A DNA stretch of 64,000 bases from Setophaga petechia (GCA_024362935.1 JANCRA010000011.1:1612001-1676000); one strand, 5' to 3'; shown: positions 1-15,000, counted from the stretch's first letter. Notes: generated from the letters alone by a model not told the origin. Translations and numbers: made by a program.

Positions 1-3000
1 TAAGTATTCTAGAAGTATGGATTTGCTTCACAGATGAGCAGGGACACAAGGGGCAGGAGCCATCCCATCAGCACTGGCTGGAGTGGGAGGACTCCTGGAT
101 CCTGGAGTGAGGCTCTAACTGGGCATCCCTTATTTCCATCGTTTCAGTGAGGGATGCCCCTCTGATTTTCGAGTGGGCTAACAGTTATTAGCTGTGAAAT
201 ACAGGGTAGAGCAAGGTCAATCATGCCACATGCAAAATTGCTTTTTTTAGAACTAGGGAGAAAATGACAACTTCAGATTCTGGTCCCAGGCAAAATACAG
301 CACCAATTGTGGCTTGAAAGTAGGAGTTGCTAAGGGCTTTGGAGGGTCACTCTGCAATCACACAGTTTTGCTTGGCCCCTCAGGAACCCACATTTCTGGA
401 ACACCCAAGGTTCCTGTAGTGAATAACAAACAAGGCAGTTTTAGATATCTTTGAAGAACTTTCTGGTAGAGCTGTTCTGCAGAACTAATGTTTTTTCAGA
501 ATATTTTATTTTCCAGAAACCTTTTAAGGTCACTGCTCAGATGGTGGTTTTGCCCTCCTGGCCAGGCCTCCAGATGTTACCAGACTGTAGTGGCTGAAAG
601 TAGCCTTGAAGGAGGCTGAAACAGATTCCCCCTAACTCAGCTGCTTGATGCCGATCTGGATTGCTGTAATTCATTGCAGACCCATTACTTTGTGTGACTC
701 CTGACTGGGAGGAAGAGGGCAAAAAGAAAAGGTTTCAAGGACAGAACTTCAGATATGTCATGGCCTGGATTACATGTGTGAGGCTTGTCTTGAAAAGAGA
801 TTGGAAAACAGTATTTTCAACCATAGACTACCTTCTTTTTGTTTTGTTCTTTCTTAGGATTGAGTATGTTTATGGTGGTTTCTTTCTTACTCTAGATGTG
901 CTCCTCTGAATCAACTTAGCAAATTATTTTTGTTGACAAGACATTTCTTCTTGCATGGCAGAAAACATCAGTTTGAGTGGGAGAAATTACTCCTTTACTG
1001 TTTGTTTGCTTTATGGTCTTTCTTCTCCTTGCTTTTAATCCTGGTCCCTTTATAAACTGTACTGTAGTGCTTTAAAGTTGGAACATTTCATCAGGAATCA
1101 ACATATTTTGGTGAGTAAAGTGGCGGTGCATTAGCTGTAGATGAGCGTGTCACCCAAATAAAATCTGAATATCATACACCTGAGCTGCCATCCCAGCAGA
1201 TTGGTGTGGACCCCAGGTGACCTGTAGGACAGACACATCAGCTTGTCAATGTGTAAATTTGCAAAGCCAAGTCCCTACTGCTGAATCTTTCAGGTTCCTT
1301 AAAGAGGAAAGAATTTTTTTTACATCTAAGTGTGATAATTTTATTTCTTTATGTTTCAAAAGTAACACTTGGAAATGTTTTCCTCTGATGTTTTCTGCTA
1401 CTGTATGGCCACACAAGGAGAGGAGAGGAAGACTGATCCCCAACCTTGTGCTACAGAGCCAAGTGCTTACCCATTGCACTGAGAGTTTTTTTAAGAGGCT
1501 CATTACAGTTTAACCTTCTGGGACAGGGTATTTAAGCTGTTTTGCTGCTAATGCTAAGCCATTTAGCATCAGCACATCTAATTCCACTCCTACTGCCAAA
1601 CAAACTGGAGAACCCTTCTAGGTCAGTGAGGTTGTCTCTGGATTGCCAGCAAGTGGCATTTCATGAATGAGAATTTTTTTGGCCCAAGGATGTTTCTGGG
1701 TTGGCCAAAGGGGATTCCAGTAAGCTTTGTAAAGAAAACACTGAACTTCAGCAAAGCATCTTTGTGTGGTTTGAGACCTGCCAGTTTTTCTGTATGCAGC
1801 TTCACAGTTCCATTCCAAGTAGAGGAAGGTTAACTCCTCAGTGCTTACAGATGAGCTCTCACCCAGTTGATGTCAGGCATTGCAGTGTGACTCCAGACCA
1901 TTCATGTCCACGTGCTCACCTTGCCATGTGTGGAGGAGCAGTGACCATGGAGAGGGACAGGCTTGTGCATTAGAGTAGAAAATCATTGTAGCAAGGTGCC
2001 TACCCTGTAACAGGGAAACAGAAGTGCAGGTCTATTTTCTAAGGCAGCAAACATCAGCAGTGAGCAAGTTCCTTCTCCAAAATGAAGCAGGTCCAGCATA
2101 GCTTGGCTTTCTGAGGAAAGAGGATGGACTTTACTTCCTGCTGCCTATCAGTAGTATAAATAAGTCTGACATTTGCATAGCAAATTTTGTAGACAATCCA
2201 TCTTTTTCCAATCTGTTTTTGTCATGCTTGAAATTCATTGTGTGTTATAGCCCCAGCAAAACAGCAGGTTGCACAGCTGGGCTATAGAAACAGTTTAAGT
2301 TGTAGGGAGGATAAGTCTGTGGTAAGTATTCTGAAACATAAACAGTTATTTTCCAAAGAATGCAAACAGGCACTTTGGTGAGGTGAGCAAAGAAAATGCT
2401 GATGGCAAGACTACAACAAAAGGAAAGAAGACGACGTGCTGAGAGAGATAGGGAAGTGAGGCAGCAAAAATTGAACCTCAAAGCACATAAGAGATTACAC
2501 AACCCAACTTCCAGGCCAGCCCTCAGAGCTGGGACCATTCGAGTAGCACATGCAGTGGCACCTTCATGTTTTAAGACTGGGAGGTATTTCACAAGCTGCT
2601 CACACATGGATACACGTGAGAATTTTTAGACAGAAAGCAACCTAGAAAAATGATCTGGACTTAATGCAAAATGGGATCAGGTTCATTAAATGTGACCTTC
2701 AAAAACACGGTTAGATTATCACTTTTTCTTTTTTCACACCTTTTTCTAAATTAAAAATTTGTCTGTTAATCATATATCAGGCCTGTGTTACTGACAAAAC
2801 TGTGAGATGTTGATGAAAATCTGGTTTTGGTTGTACTGCTATCCACAGTAGAAATTTAGGTCACAATTAAGGTCCTAGAGGAACCAGTAAAAATGGCATC
2901 ATCGTTGGAATGAAGATACCAAATGCTGCACACATAAGAGTTTTAAAGGAGTGCCTACTTGATTTGGAGTTTTCTTGGCTAAAAAACCTGCCAGTGCCTG

Positions 3001-6000
3001 ATGAGTGCTGGGGCATGTCATCACAGACTCAACAGTTTCTCCTCTTCCATTACTGCAGGAACTCAACATGATTATCGTGAGGGGTTGGTCAGCTAGGGGA
3101 GTTCTGCTTCAGCAACTGTTTCAGTGGTACAATACATACCAGGAACAATTCTTCCCTACTCTGGAAGTTGCTATATACACAAGGCCCAAGGTTTTGAATC
3201 AGCTTGCAAAGTAAAATGAAAATTGGACTTGACATTGCCAATTGCAGCCTGCCCAAGCCAAGGACAATCTGCAGCCATCATGTGGGAGCTACCTGCCTGC
3301 TGCCCACCCAGCTGCCTTCCCTGGTTCCTGCTGTCAGGAGCAGCTGCCCTGGCAGACAAACTGCCTAAGGGAGCCCTGGGGCTGCTCAGCGGTGTTCAGC
3401 AGATTGGGAGAGGGGTGTGGGGTTAGGAAAGCAGGTGATGGATTTTCAGGAGGGGGAAGGAAATAGTTCTAATGGTTGGGGTGCAGTGGACAGTGTTCCT
3501 ACAGTGGGATAAACGTAATAATAGCAGGGAAAAAACCTCCAAAATCCCTTATTAAATATTTTTGTAGTACCTCACATTCTAAACCCATTGGAAATTTGAA
3601 GGAAAGATCCAGGATGCTTTCTAGTCAAACTGTACTTAATTAAGGAAACTCCTGGAAGTCAGATGAAAATCTAAAATTGATGCCTAGATGGCCATTTGAT
3701 GGTGACAGAAAATGTATATGGGGAAGGTTGGCTTCCAGTGATCACCTGGATGAAGTCTGTGATGAGTTCACAGCTTCCTGTGTATGAGACTGTGCCTCAT
3801 ACCTCTAAAGAGCCACACTGATTCATGAGTCACCTTCTTTATCCTGTAATACCTTGGGATTGATAACAAAGGGGTGAGAAACAGAAGTTGCTGGGCTGGT
3901 TTTAGCCTAGTAGTTGACTTAAAAAGAAACTTTACTGTAAAAACTTTAGACTAAAAAAGATCTGGATTTTCTGTCTCTAGATTTCAACATTTTTCTTTAT
4001 CAAATGGATGAAACAAGGTGGCAAATTACTGAATTGCCTGTTCACTGGTAATTCTGTATATATGGTATTTTGTTGCAAAAGGATGAAGAATCTTCTTCCC
4101 CAAAGAAGTTCAAGAGCTCATTCTCTTGGTTCTTCTGAGGTTGTGCTGCTTCTCTGTCTCCATGAGCACCTGGAGTGGGCAATGTGTGTGCCAAGCACCT
4201 GCTGCTGGCCACTGGAGAGCCCCCAGGGCTGCACCCCAGCTGTGCCTCACTTCCCTGAAACACAGAGCCATGTGATTCCCGCAGAGCCATGAAGTTCCCC
4301 TCCCAGCAGGCCAGCACAGTGGATGCCTGAGGCAGTTGTGCAGCTTGGCCAGTTCATGCATTATGGTCATTAATGTCTGGGACATGGACATCCTGTCCAA
4401 GGCTGACAGTGTGAATGACAAGTCAGCCAGGGAGGGGAGAGCCAGTCCTGAGCTGGCAGGAAAGCATAAGGATGTGGCCATCACTGTCTGCACTGATGCA
4501 GAATTCCATACTGGTCCCCAGGAATTCAGTTCCTTTGAACCTGGAAGTTGAATGTGGCCAGTCTCCTTCCCCTGCCTGTCAGCTCCTCTTCACTGGGGAA
4601 GGCACTGAGGGATGAACCCCAGGGAGCTGGATGGATTTCCTGCAGGCCTCCAGAGCTGGCTGCAGGGGACACAGCTCACCCACAAAGGCCAGCCAGAGAC
4701 AGGGACCAGCTCTCCATGCTGCAGTCACACCGAGCCTCACTGCTGCTCTCTGTGTCCTGGGATGATAATAGCAAATTATATTTTCTTGGAATGTAATGAG
4801 GAAGCCTAAACTCTTCTCTGCTCTTGAAAGCTGTCCTTAAAGGCCACACCTGAGACATTGGCAGAGAAATTCAGTGTGGCTGACTGCCTTGCTCCTGCTC
4901 CTATTGCCTGGCAGAAGAATGGAATTCTGTCTGCAGGGCTGCAAGATTTGACTTAAGCTCATGTAAGAGATCTTTTTAATTGCAATGTTCAATTACAGCA
5001 TTTATTATTCAAACAAGGAACTTCAAGATGCAATTAAAACCTTATACAAAATCACAGATATTTTTGAGGGTGTGTAAGCTGAATTTGGAACAGACTCCAT
5101 GTCACATATGGAGCAAAAGCTACATCACACTCTCCCTAACAAGGTTCTGGAACAAATTAATCAGTTAAGAATCCTTCATGATGAAATGAAATGTCCAAGA
5201 GACGAGCCAGATGACCTTCTCTTGATTCAAGAAATGTCTGTTACACTCTGATGATACATTTTTCTTTTACTTGCAAGTCCTTCAGAATTGACTCTTGATA
5301 CTGGGGGGGGTTTTGACAAGATCCTCTTTAATTAGGTCTTTTCTATCATGTGGCATGTGCTAAGGCTTCCAGTTGTGTCATAGACTGAAACCCCTTCTTA
5401 TAAGACCATATGCATCTGATAAACACAAAACCCACCAAAATACAAATCAAGAAGTTATCAGACTCCCTAATACAGTTTATGGTGTGTTACATCAAGAAAT
5501 AAAATGTACATTTCAAAAAAATGAAGATGTTGCTTATGTTGTTGATGAAAAACCAAGTATTTTTGTAGTTACTTAAGAGCTACTGTTGAAAGTATTTGAC
5601 ACCCACCTTCAGCTGCCTCTCTGAGGAGGCCTGAGGTCTGACTATTCTGTGGTTGAGGAAGGAGCACTGAGAAAAGGGTGTCTTGTTTCTCAGAATTCTC
5701 AGAAGATGCAGAATTATCTGCAGGAAGAGGAAAACTGCTCAAGAAATGTTTCTGCTGTTGATATCGGTAGCAAATGATGTGCTGGGCTCTACAGGGCATA
5801 GCAACACATGCCCTGGGGACTTGTGCACTCAGCTGTTGTTCAGTGCATCCGCAGAATTCCTCCAGAGGCTGAACACGATGCTGAAGTTCATTTCTCTGTC
5901 CATTACTGTCTGGCAGCTCCATCTGCTATGTGTAACCTCAGTGGAGAAATGTCCAGAGACCTAAGTACTAAAGCCTTGGTGCCTGTAAATGAGCACTGTT

Positions 6001-9000
6001 GGCAGTTCAAACTGAAACTTCATTTCTTGTTTTCAATAGAAGAATTCTAGCTCTTCATGGTAGAGCAGCAACATGTTTTCTGTCCAGAACACCCAAAATC
6101 TTACTTTTTGCCTCGCTAATAGGACAGCATCATTATCTGTCTCATGGCAGCAAGTGGCTGGTGTGGTAGGCCATGCACAAGAAAGATGTCAGGCTCCCCA
6201 TTTCAACACACATCCAGACAAATGGAGCAGTTTTGAGCCCAAAGACCCCTGGACAGTATTCCTCAGCATCAAACCACAGAAGAAGCCATGGTGCTGAGCT
6301 GCAAAGCATCCAACTTTTGGACTTGGTACTGTAGATGGAGAAGGCAGAGCAGGAGTGTCCCCTCCACCTGTCTCCAGGAGAAAGCTTCAACGTGCAGGGT
6401 GCTGGTAATCCCTGTGGCCCCCTCTAAAGCCAACAGAACAGAATGGGTCCCTCTACATGGGTGACTAATGCTGTGTGTAACAGGAACATCTCCTGGAGAT
6501 GCCCTTCCCTCCCGTGGTGGGCAGGTGAGGCCGTGTGTTTGATGGCTGGAGCCAGAGGAGCTGCCCCTCTGCATCCTGCTCGTGCCTGCTCCGTTGTGTG
6601 TGTGCAGCCTTGCCCGCTGTCCTTTGCCCCTGCAGTGCCAGGCTCGCTGCAATTCAAGGTCCCTGTCCTGGGAGCAGCTGTGGCAGTGCTCCAGAAGGGC
6701 ACCCTCTGCAGGGCTGGAGACGACAATCCGAGGAGCAGGAATATTCTTAACTCTGCTGTTCTATAACAAATTCCCTCGCTTCCAAGCAGTGGGGAAAGCA
6801 ACTCCTGCAAAATCCTCCAGGTTCCTTTCAATTCTGGGCTTATGTGGCTGAAGCAGGAGGGCAGCAGAGCCATCCCTTGACAGGTTTGGTGCCTGCAGTG
6901 ACCCTTGTGCCTACAGACACCCCAGGGCCTCAAGAAGCTGTTTCTTGCCAAAATCACAATCTCTAGATAAACAGAGATTTGTGCAGACAATAAACCTTTG
7001 ATTCAACCTGTCATACATGCAAATCCAAGTGCTGCTGAGAGTAAGTATTCAAGCAGAAAAAGCATTCAGGAAACCTGCACATTGGGACCTCGACACATTT
7101 TTTTATTAATTCCAAGCTGTCTGCAGCACGTGGGTGCTACCTGCATGGAGTGGTGCTTGCCAGGACAGCGTCATCCTCTCCCCTGCAAAACGAAGGAAAG
7201 GAGCCCAGGTGCCCCTGCAGCCCCCACACAGGTGAGGGAGAGGGAGCAGGTACAGGCCAGGTACGGAGGCTGGTCCTTGTGCTGCACCCAGTCTGGGGCA
7301 GGGAACTGGCTGTTCCTGAGATCAGCACAGGTCTTGCTGTTGTCCTTCAGAGAAACTGTACTGGAAGCTCAACAAGGCAGAAAGTACATGCTGCAAATTG
7401 AGAGCAAAAGCATCATGGTGAAAGTGGTAGCTGACACTGCAGGGTAAGATTTGCAGTCCTGCTGTTTCTTTCCCTGCACTATCCTCCACATCTCCTTGTG
7501 TGGTTTCACATTCAGAAAACTGATGAGCTGAAACCCAAGCTGTATTTTCTGTAGTGAGATCCCTCACTGTGAGGGCATGAGGCACAGCATTGGCACCAGG
7601 ACTGGGGGACCACCCTTTGTGATCACAGCCCTGCATGCAGAGCCTGATCCTGCCAACTTGCATCAGCCACATGCAGGACTCGGCTGCTCCATCCCGTGGA
7701 GCAAAGCTGTATTTTGTGGGAGCATTTATGATCTAAGCCAGACTGATTCATCCTTGAGCCACTCCTATGTGAAGCAGAGGTCACTCACCACTGGATCCTG
7801 TCCTGCACACGCTCTATTCCTTTGTAAGATATAAATCAAAGCTAAAAATGTTTACAGTTTTTTTCTATTCCTGAAAAGAAACTAGATTAGGCAATAAAAA
7901 AGCACTTTGCTTCACCATTTTTTTTTTCCCAAAAGGAAAGAGGAAGGTGAATTTTCTGTTTATAAACAATACATATTAAAGGGTTTTCGTAAGAGTTTAT
8001 CTCATCCTCGTGTTGTTACTTAATGAAAACAACATGCTGGTGAGATCTCTTAACATTTGCTGCAGGATTATGATTTTGGGGGCATGCTGCAGTAACCACC
8101 ATGAGCTGGAGACAGAAGCCATGAAAGGTTTGTAGGGAAACAACCCATACACTGTATCAGGCCAAGTTTAGGTCATTAACACTGGGCACAGCATCTCTTG
8201 GTGCATTTCCACTTGATAATCTCTCCACAACACATAAGCAGGATCCTGGGTGAATAAACTGAATTTTACAGTGTTTCCATCTCCTACCAGCTCAGTTGCA
8301 GGAAAGGGGATGGGAAAGGGAGAGTGGGGGATTAATTTGATTTCCATTGCCCTTCGCAACACTTCACCCACCACACTGAGGTGCCCAGACTCCAGCACCT
8401 CTTCCAGAAACAACACAGGATTGTTCCCACCTGCCTTCATCAAAAACCAAAACTCTGGCATTGCCTGCAAGTGAGGGGGTTGCTGCTTGTCGAGATGAGC
8501 CATGGTAACTGAAAAGAAGGTAGTCTCTAGGGGTTCTTAATATTCCTAAATTCCTGAAGTACATGTGCAGTAAGATAAAAAAAGCCTAATTCATTTTGCA
8601 TTTGAATTAGTCCTTTAGTGAAGAACTTCCATTTCACGATCAAGAAGACTGGCAACAGCTGCTGAATCAATGTCAGTATGGCAAAAATTTAGTGGCACCT
8701 CTCACCTGAGACCAAGACAGTCTGGGAAACTGCCTTTGAAAGCACACAGCTGAAGGGAAAGGTACAATCCAGACATTGTTTTTCATGCTTTATAAACATG
8801 ATGATATAACAGCTTCAGCAGTTGATGTTAGGATTGCTGCTGCTTGGCCGATGCTGTGCTGTGACCTTGGGCCAGGACCACTGTCCTGAAGGGTGGTACC
8901 GGTGAGAGGCACAAGGAGGGGCCACTCTCCTGTCCAGCTGTTTGCATGGCACAAGTGAATGTCCCAGCTCCTGCAGCCCCTCTGCTCCCTTCCCCAGCTG

Positions 9001-12000
9001 CCAAGCACCAGAGCCCCTGTGAGACCCAGTGGATGCTGAGGCTGTGGCAGAGGCCCTGGGAGGCTGCCAGGAGACAGCAGCAGTTGTCTTCCCATGCTGA
9101 GGTTTGCTGAAATGGACACGCTTATGTTGGAGTTAAATCCCAGCCTTTGGGGTGTTAGCAATAATTTACACTGCTGAAAAGGAGACCATGAGATCATCCG
9201 AAGTTGCCTTTTGTGAGAGTTTAAAACTACGCTGTCTGGATGTGATGAATACTGCTCACAAAGACTCAGGCGACCACCCAGGAGTTAATATGATTAAGAT
9301 CATTTATTTCTTTTGTAATTCTAAGAAATCTTTCAGGTTCATCAAGTGAGTGGCTTCTGTTCCTTTTATGCTGAGATGGGTATACCTACTAGAGCTCACT
9401 GTGTGTCACTTTGACAAAACACACTTTCTGAGGCTTATTTACATGAAAAAAAAATCCAGATTATTATAAACATTTCTATTCACATCAAAAGCATTTTTAT
9501 TTTGCAAGCATTTCTTTGTTATTTCCTTTGCTACTGAATCACAGCTGCTGGGAGGGATGCTGGCATGTTGCTCAGCCTTCCCACCCACCACTGCTGAACT
9601 GGTGGGGTTTCCATTCCTGCATGGGGATGTCAGGTCTGCCACCAGGGACAGTGGCCCAGGGACATGTGCATGCTCAGAATAAGCCCTGCACCATCCAAGC
9701 TGAAAGCTTCAACACCAGGAGAGTCAGGGAGAGCTGCAGGGTCCGATGTCCCAGAATTGTTCTGCCCAGGTTTTCCCATGCACGTGTGGGGTAAGCATCC
9801 CTCCTGCCCCACCATGAGCATTGATGACCAGAGGTAAGAGACAGACAACAAAGTCTCAGCAGGGAGCCAGAGGAGGAGCAAGAGCCTACAGCACCCAGGT
9901 CCTGCTGAACCACAGCTCCTGTGTCTGCTGGACACTGATGCAGCTGGGCAGGGGCAGCAGGGGAGGTGCTTCTGTGGGTGATGCCAGCCTGAGCAGGCCC
10001 TGGGAGACACAGCACCCGGTGCTGAGTGCTGTACTGCTCGCACAGGGCCTGGCCTGACAGCTGGAGAAACAGAGGAGACCAGGAACTCCTTTTCAAGGTG
10101 AGAACCGTCTCAGGTGAGCCCAAGGAAGGACATGGCAATGTGGCTGCTGGGCCTGGCCTGCAGAGCTGAGCTGCAGTGAAACAGGACATGGCCATGGCAC
10201 ACAGGTACAGGTGCCACAACAGCAGGGTGGCATCTGGCTTTGCAGTGGGATTCCACAGTTCACTGTGGGGTGTGTTCTGGGCCCCTTTATCTCATTCTGC
10301 TGATAGCATACTTGTTCTCAGTTGTCTCTCTGTGAAGACCCTGCAGTCAGTCCCACGAGATGTTACATAAATCAGTTACTAATTTCTTCAGTGACTGAAA
10401 TACCAGCCGGCCCCCGGATGGCTCAGCTAAAGAAGCAAACCTGGCGGGGGTGAGAGGAGGGGACAAGAAACCCCCCACAAGCCCAGCAGAGCGTGGGATG
10501 CAGGCAGCAGTGGCAGCTAAGCTGACAGCAGGGTTTGCATCTGCCCAGCAGAAGGAAAACTTGGCCCATCCAGGGTGTTTCCAGCACGGCTGTGAGCCTG
10601 CATGCAGCGGGCAGCCGGGCCCATGCCCAGCTGCTCCCTGCACTCTCCTCCCCCATGCCCAGTAAAGATTCTTTGGTTCTCACTGCAGTGACCACATGAA
10701 CTGCTCAGTCCTTCAGATCCAAGCGCGGTAAGCAGGCTGCAGCCTGCCTGGGCAGAGGTGATGCCACCTCCTGCCCCTGGGGAGGAGCAACCCAGGCACC
10801 AGTGCAAGCTGCACAGACTAGGATTCAGATGCATAAGAAGCACAGGGCTGTTCACAGCAGTCTTCTGCACCCCTTCATTCTTTCTGTCTTAAGTAATTTG
10901 TTTTATAAATGCATTAGCTTCTCAGCCCATGCCCCCAGCAGTTTGATATTGCTGTGCACTGCAGTGCTAAGCAATGCCCTCTGGCAGAAGCCTCTCCCAG
11001 TGAGCATGGGGTGTCAGTGTGGTGGGGCCTGGGAGCTGGGAAATCCAGCCTGTACTTGTGCAGGTGAAAGAAACCACACTGGGGGCACTGGGGATGCAGG
11101 ATGACGAGGTCTCAGCAGCCCAGAGAAGTTGAGCTAAATTCTTTTGGATGGCAGCCCCTCAATGCTGGAGGTCATCCCCTCATTCTTGGAGCCTCATGCT
11201 GTCCTCGTCCCTGCCAGGTCTGTGCATGGTCTCAGTAGCAGGATAGGGAAATTTTGCCAGGGGTCCCATCCAACCCACACAGCCCTGTGACAGCCTGCCA
11301 AGGGTTCTCCTGGGTGTCTGCAGCATCAGAGACTGGCTAATAACTGAGTAATCATACAAGCTAATTACACAGTTACTTTTGCCCACTACAATAAAGTGCT
11401 ACCTCATAATTAAAAACAAAGAGAATGGCAATCCTAATTATTAGGCTTTCATTAGGCTGACAAAGGGATATATGGCACTGCAAGGACTGTTCTCGTGACC
11501 TGCTCTCAGTCCCCAGCCACTCCTGTCCATGACACTCCTGAGAAAGCCCAGAGCAATTTCTCCCACTGAAAGCAGAGGGTGAGTAATGCATCTCCATGCA
11601 GACCTCACCAAATGCCACACAGATTGGAGGATCAAGAGGAATCTGCCCTTGAGCATTCCTCAAACTTCAGTGCTGCTCGTGGGTCACCTTAGCAGCTCAT
11701 GCACTGCAGTTTTAACATAACCATAAATTACACCATGTTTCATATCTTCACATCCACGTGGAAAATAATCACAGCATGGTGTGTCTTTGTGCTTAAAATA
11801 CTGCAGCAAATACACTGGGTTGTTCTTTCCATCTTTCCCAAGCCTTACCCACAGTGTGCTGGGGAAGGCAGAGCTGTGTGGGGCTGTCTCAGGCTGCCTC
11901 TGCCTAAGTGCCAGGTACAGGCAATTTCTCTGGAGGTAGGAGGGCTTGCAAGCCTAGCAGTTGTAAGTCTTGCTCCCACTAATAATGAAGTGACAAAATA

Positions 12001-15000
12001 TTGTGTTACGAAAAAGTCAGCACTTTGGCTCTGTGTGTAAGGCAGCACAGAAGAGATTCCAGGTTGTTCCCATTCAGCAATGCTGAACTCACATTGAGAT
12101 GCCCCCATTCCAGGAAAGACACTTTCACAGGGTCTGTCTCTGCTTTTCTTTTGCAAGATACAACTTTAACCAAAGACTTGAAGGCTTCAGATGTAAGCTG
12201 TGAGCTGAGGAAGTGCTGCAGCTTGGGGTGAGAAGGACAAACATCAGCTCTCAGAGGCCTCTCAGTCTGGGCAGACAGTGGATTTTCCCATATTCCTTAA
12301 TGAGCCTCCTCAGGAGTGCACACAGGTCCCATTCTCCCAAGCAGGCAGCACTTCCCAGCAGCAATGCCACAATTTCAACTGGACAAAGCACACCAGAGCT
12401 CCCTGCTGAAGAGAAGTGTCCCAGCCCTGGGTCTATAACAAAGTGAATCTGACACCACCTCAACAGACAGGGCCAGACCTGCTGAGGCAACTCTGCTCTC
12501 TGGGAGCTGGGCTGAGCACCTGAGGTTAGAGCAGCCCCATGGCTTGGCACTGCGACCAAGCAGCCACATGGCACTGAAAACAGCCAAGCAAACCTGAAGC
12601 TCTGCAGCACTGCCTTTGCCACTGTGCTGGCTGGAATGCTGAAAAAGAGGAATCAAAGTGATGAAGTGTCAATATCTGAGAAGCAGGGAGAACTGAGATA
12701 AGGCATGTTCCCAAGGCAGCCCTGTAAGCCAGCACCCTGTGGGGTGACTGCTTCACTGACCCCGGCTCTCTGCACCTGGGCCTTATCCCTTCCTGCCCAA
12801 GGCCAGCCCTGCCCAACCCTGATGATTTTGTGCTTGCTGTCTCCTTAGAAGTAGCCAGGAACAGCTTACTCCATGTGTCTGAGGCCCTGATTGAGGGCAC
12901 CCTGACCTGCACACTCTGCTCTGGTACTCAGAGTGCATGGATATGTTACTGAGTCAACTTTCCCTTCCTTCCTCGTTAATCAGTGCTAATTGATTGATCT
13001 GGCCTCACTCCCCCCACATTGGGAAGAAGAGAGGCAGCATCACTCTTGATGGAGCACACGTGTTTGCTTCCAGAAAGCCACCAGCATCCTTTTGAACATA
13101 GCCAGGTACCAGATTACTCAGCATAAAAAAATCATCATGTAAGAGAGATGGAGAGCTGCTACGTGCCTGCCCATCACTCCAGCAACTCTGCTTGAAGCAG
13201 GACCAACAGCAAGGTGCCCAGGTGCTGTCAGGAACCCTGAACCCTCTTCCCCTCGTGCCACACTGAGACTTCTCCCTGTGCACCTAACCCTTACCATCTG
13301 GACCAGCTTTTTGTCCTTCACCTGGGGATGCAAGAGATTGGGAGAACAAAAATGGTGTGGGGACTTGGTATTTCTGCCAGGGGCTGGAGGTAACACCGGG
13401 GAGATGAGCAGGCATCCAGCCACCCCAGGGAGCAGGACAGGGTGGGGCTGGAGGGGCTGTGGGAGGAAGCTGTGGTTTTCATCAGCAGCAGGAGGGGAAA
13501 TCCAGCAAGACAGCTGCTTTGTCAGTGCTGGAGCCTCCCAGGGGCCACATCATCTTGCTGAAAAAGGAGCTCACATGCTGGCATAGTAAAAAATTGGCTC
13601 TGGGGTTTTACATTCACTGGCTGCAAGATGGTGGTGGAGTTATGAGCATGAACACAGTGATTTCCCAGCACTCACGGCTGTCTTTGCTCCCACACACCTC
13701 ATTCCCTCTCATCCCCAGCAATGTGATGGTGCAGGGACATGCTGCTGGTGGCCTCTGAAGAGCGGCTTCAGCCAGCCAGGAGCCCTGTGCTGAGCTTCTC
13801 TCACCATGGAGGGGTAATGTCAGCCTCCCCTTCACCTGCACCCAGCCCACCTCTGGCACAGGTGCCCTGCAAGCCTGGCAGCCTGCAGAGAGGGACAGTG
13901 CTCTGGGAACATGCCCTGGGGACATGCCTGGGGAACATGTCTGAGGGGATGGACCATGGGCTGGTGGGAGCAGGCTGAGGCTTTTTGGTTCAGTTATTCC
14001 TATCCATGTGGGGAGCAGTCTTGGACATTCCTTCAGGGCACCACATGGTTTAGAGGAGAAGCTGTCCTCAAGAGTCATCACTTTGCACATTTCAACACAG
14101 AAAGAAGAGCAGCCCCCCATGCTGTGCCAAAAGAAAGTGGATGGAAGGAGACCCAAGAGATGTAAGCTTCCCCTGGGCAGAGGGACAGTGCTGCCAGGAA
14201 AATGAAGTGAGTTTAAAAGCCTGGTGTCATCTTCCTTTCTCCCTGAAGGTTGCAGGACATGGCCATTTGGAGATCAGCAAAATGAGATCAGCATTTAAGG
14301 GCAACCTTTTCTGTTCTGCTTTTACCTTCTTTCTAAAACCTCTAAAGGGTGTGAAGCAACAGGAAGGAAGCCAGAGGAGCAATAAGGGCAGTGAGATCTG
14401 TGTGCCACTGATTCATTACTCACAGAACAGGGACAACAATCAGCTGTGAAAAAATAGAGGCTGAAGGAGAGCTCAAGAAAGCAGTAATCAGCTTTTTTTT
14501 TTAAAAAAAAAAAGGCTCCTCTGGATTGCTATGGTCATCTGCATGCAAGACATCACAGGGCAACAAGTTAGGAGAGACAGCTTTCTTAAATTTCCTTTTT
14601 TGTTACACGCCCTAAATATGGCTTTCCACCCCACGTGGTTTTGGGGTGACAAGCTGCCCAGGTCTGCAGGGAGAACTCTGCCACCACTGGGAGAAAGATC
14701 CCCTCAGGATACAGACTTGTAACCATCAGCTTGAATTCAGCCTGTCTTATAAACACAGGCTGGACTCAAGCTGGACTAATGGTTGTACAGGTGAAATTAG
14801 AGAGGTGTCCAGACCCACACAGCTTGGACATCAGGGGAAGCAGAGCCCATCCTCCCACATTCAGTCCTGAGATACAGAGAAGCAGAAACTAGGAGCAAAT
14901 TTTGGACATGAATCAGATGTTTACAAAAACACATGCAATTTTTGAGATCCCAGCTTCTGGATCAATCTTCCCTGTAAATTATAGTTCTGATTTTCAAAAG

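Noticed and set aside
2396..2506. Charged, coiled-coil-like plus-strand peptide (RLQQKERRRRAERDREVRQQ)
   Set aside because: It comes from a purine-rich tract that favours Lys/Arg/Glu codons; no good splice sites or homologue known to me.
6424..6990. 188-codon minus-strand open frame
   Set aside because: Overlapping open frames exist on the plus strand in all three phases, the peptide has no recognisable domain, and no splice or promoter context supports it.
8168..8503. 111-codon minus-strand frame with a protein-like look
   Set aside because: I could not link it to any family, neighbouring exon or promoter; a blastp search would be needed before listing it.
9674..10219. 181-codon minus-strand frame, and similar at 13614-14156
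   Set aside because: Cys/Leu/Ser/Pro-rich chance translation of GC-moderate intergenic DNA.
11230..11300. String resembling a CR1 tail (gtcccatccaacccacac)
   Set aside because: No octamer end and no extended match; likely chance.
14491..14516. T10/A11 palindrome
   Set aside because: Simple homopolymer junction; can arise by slippage and needs no function.
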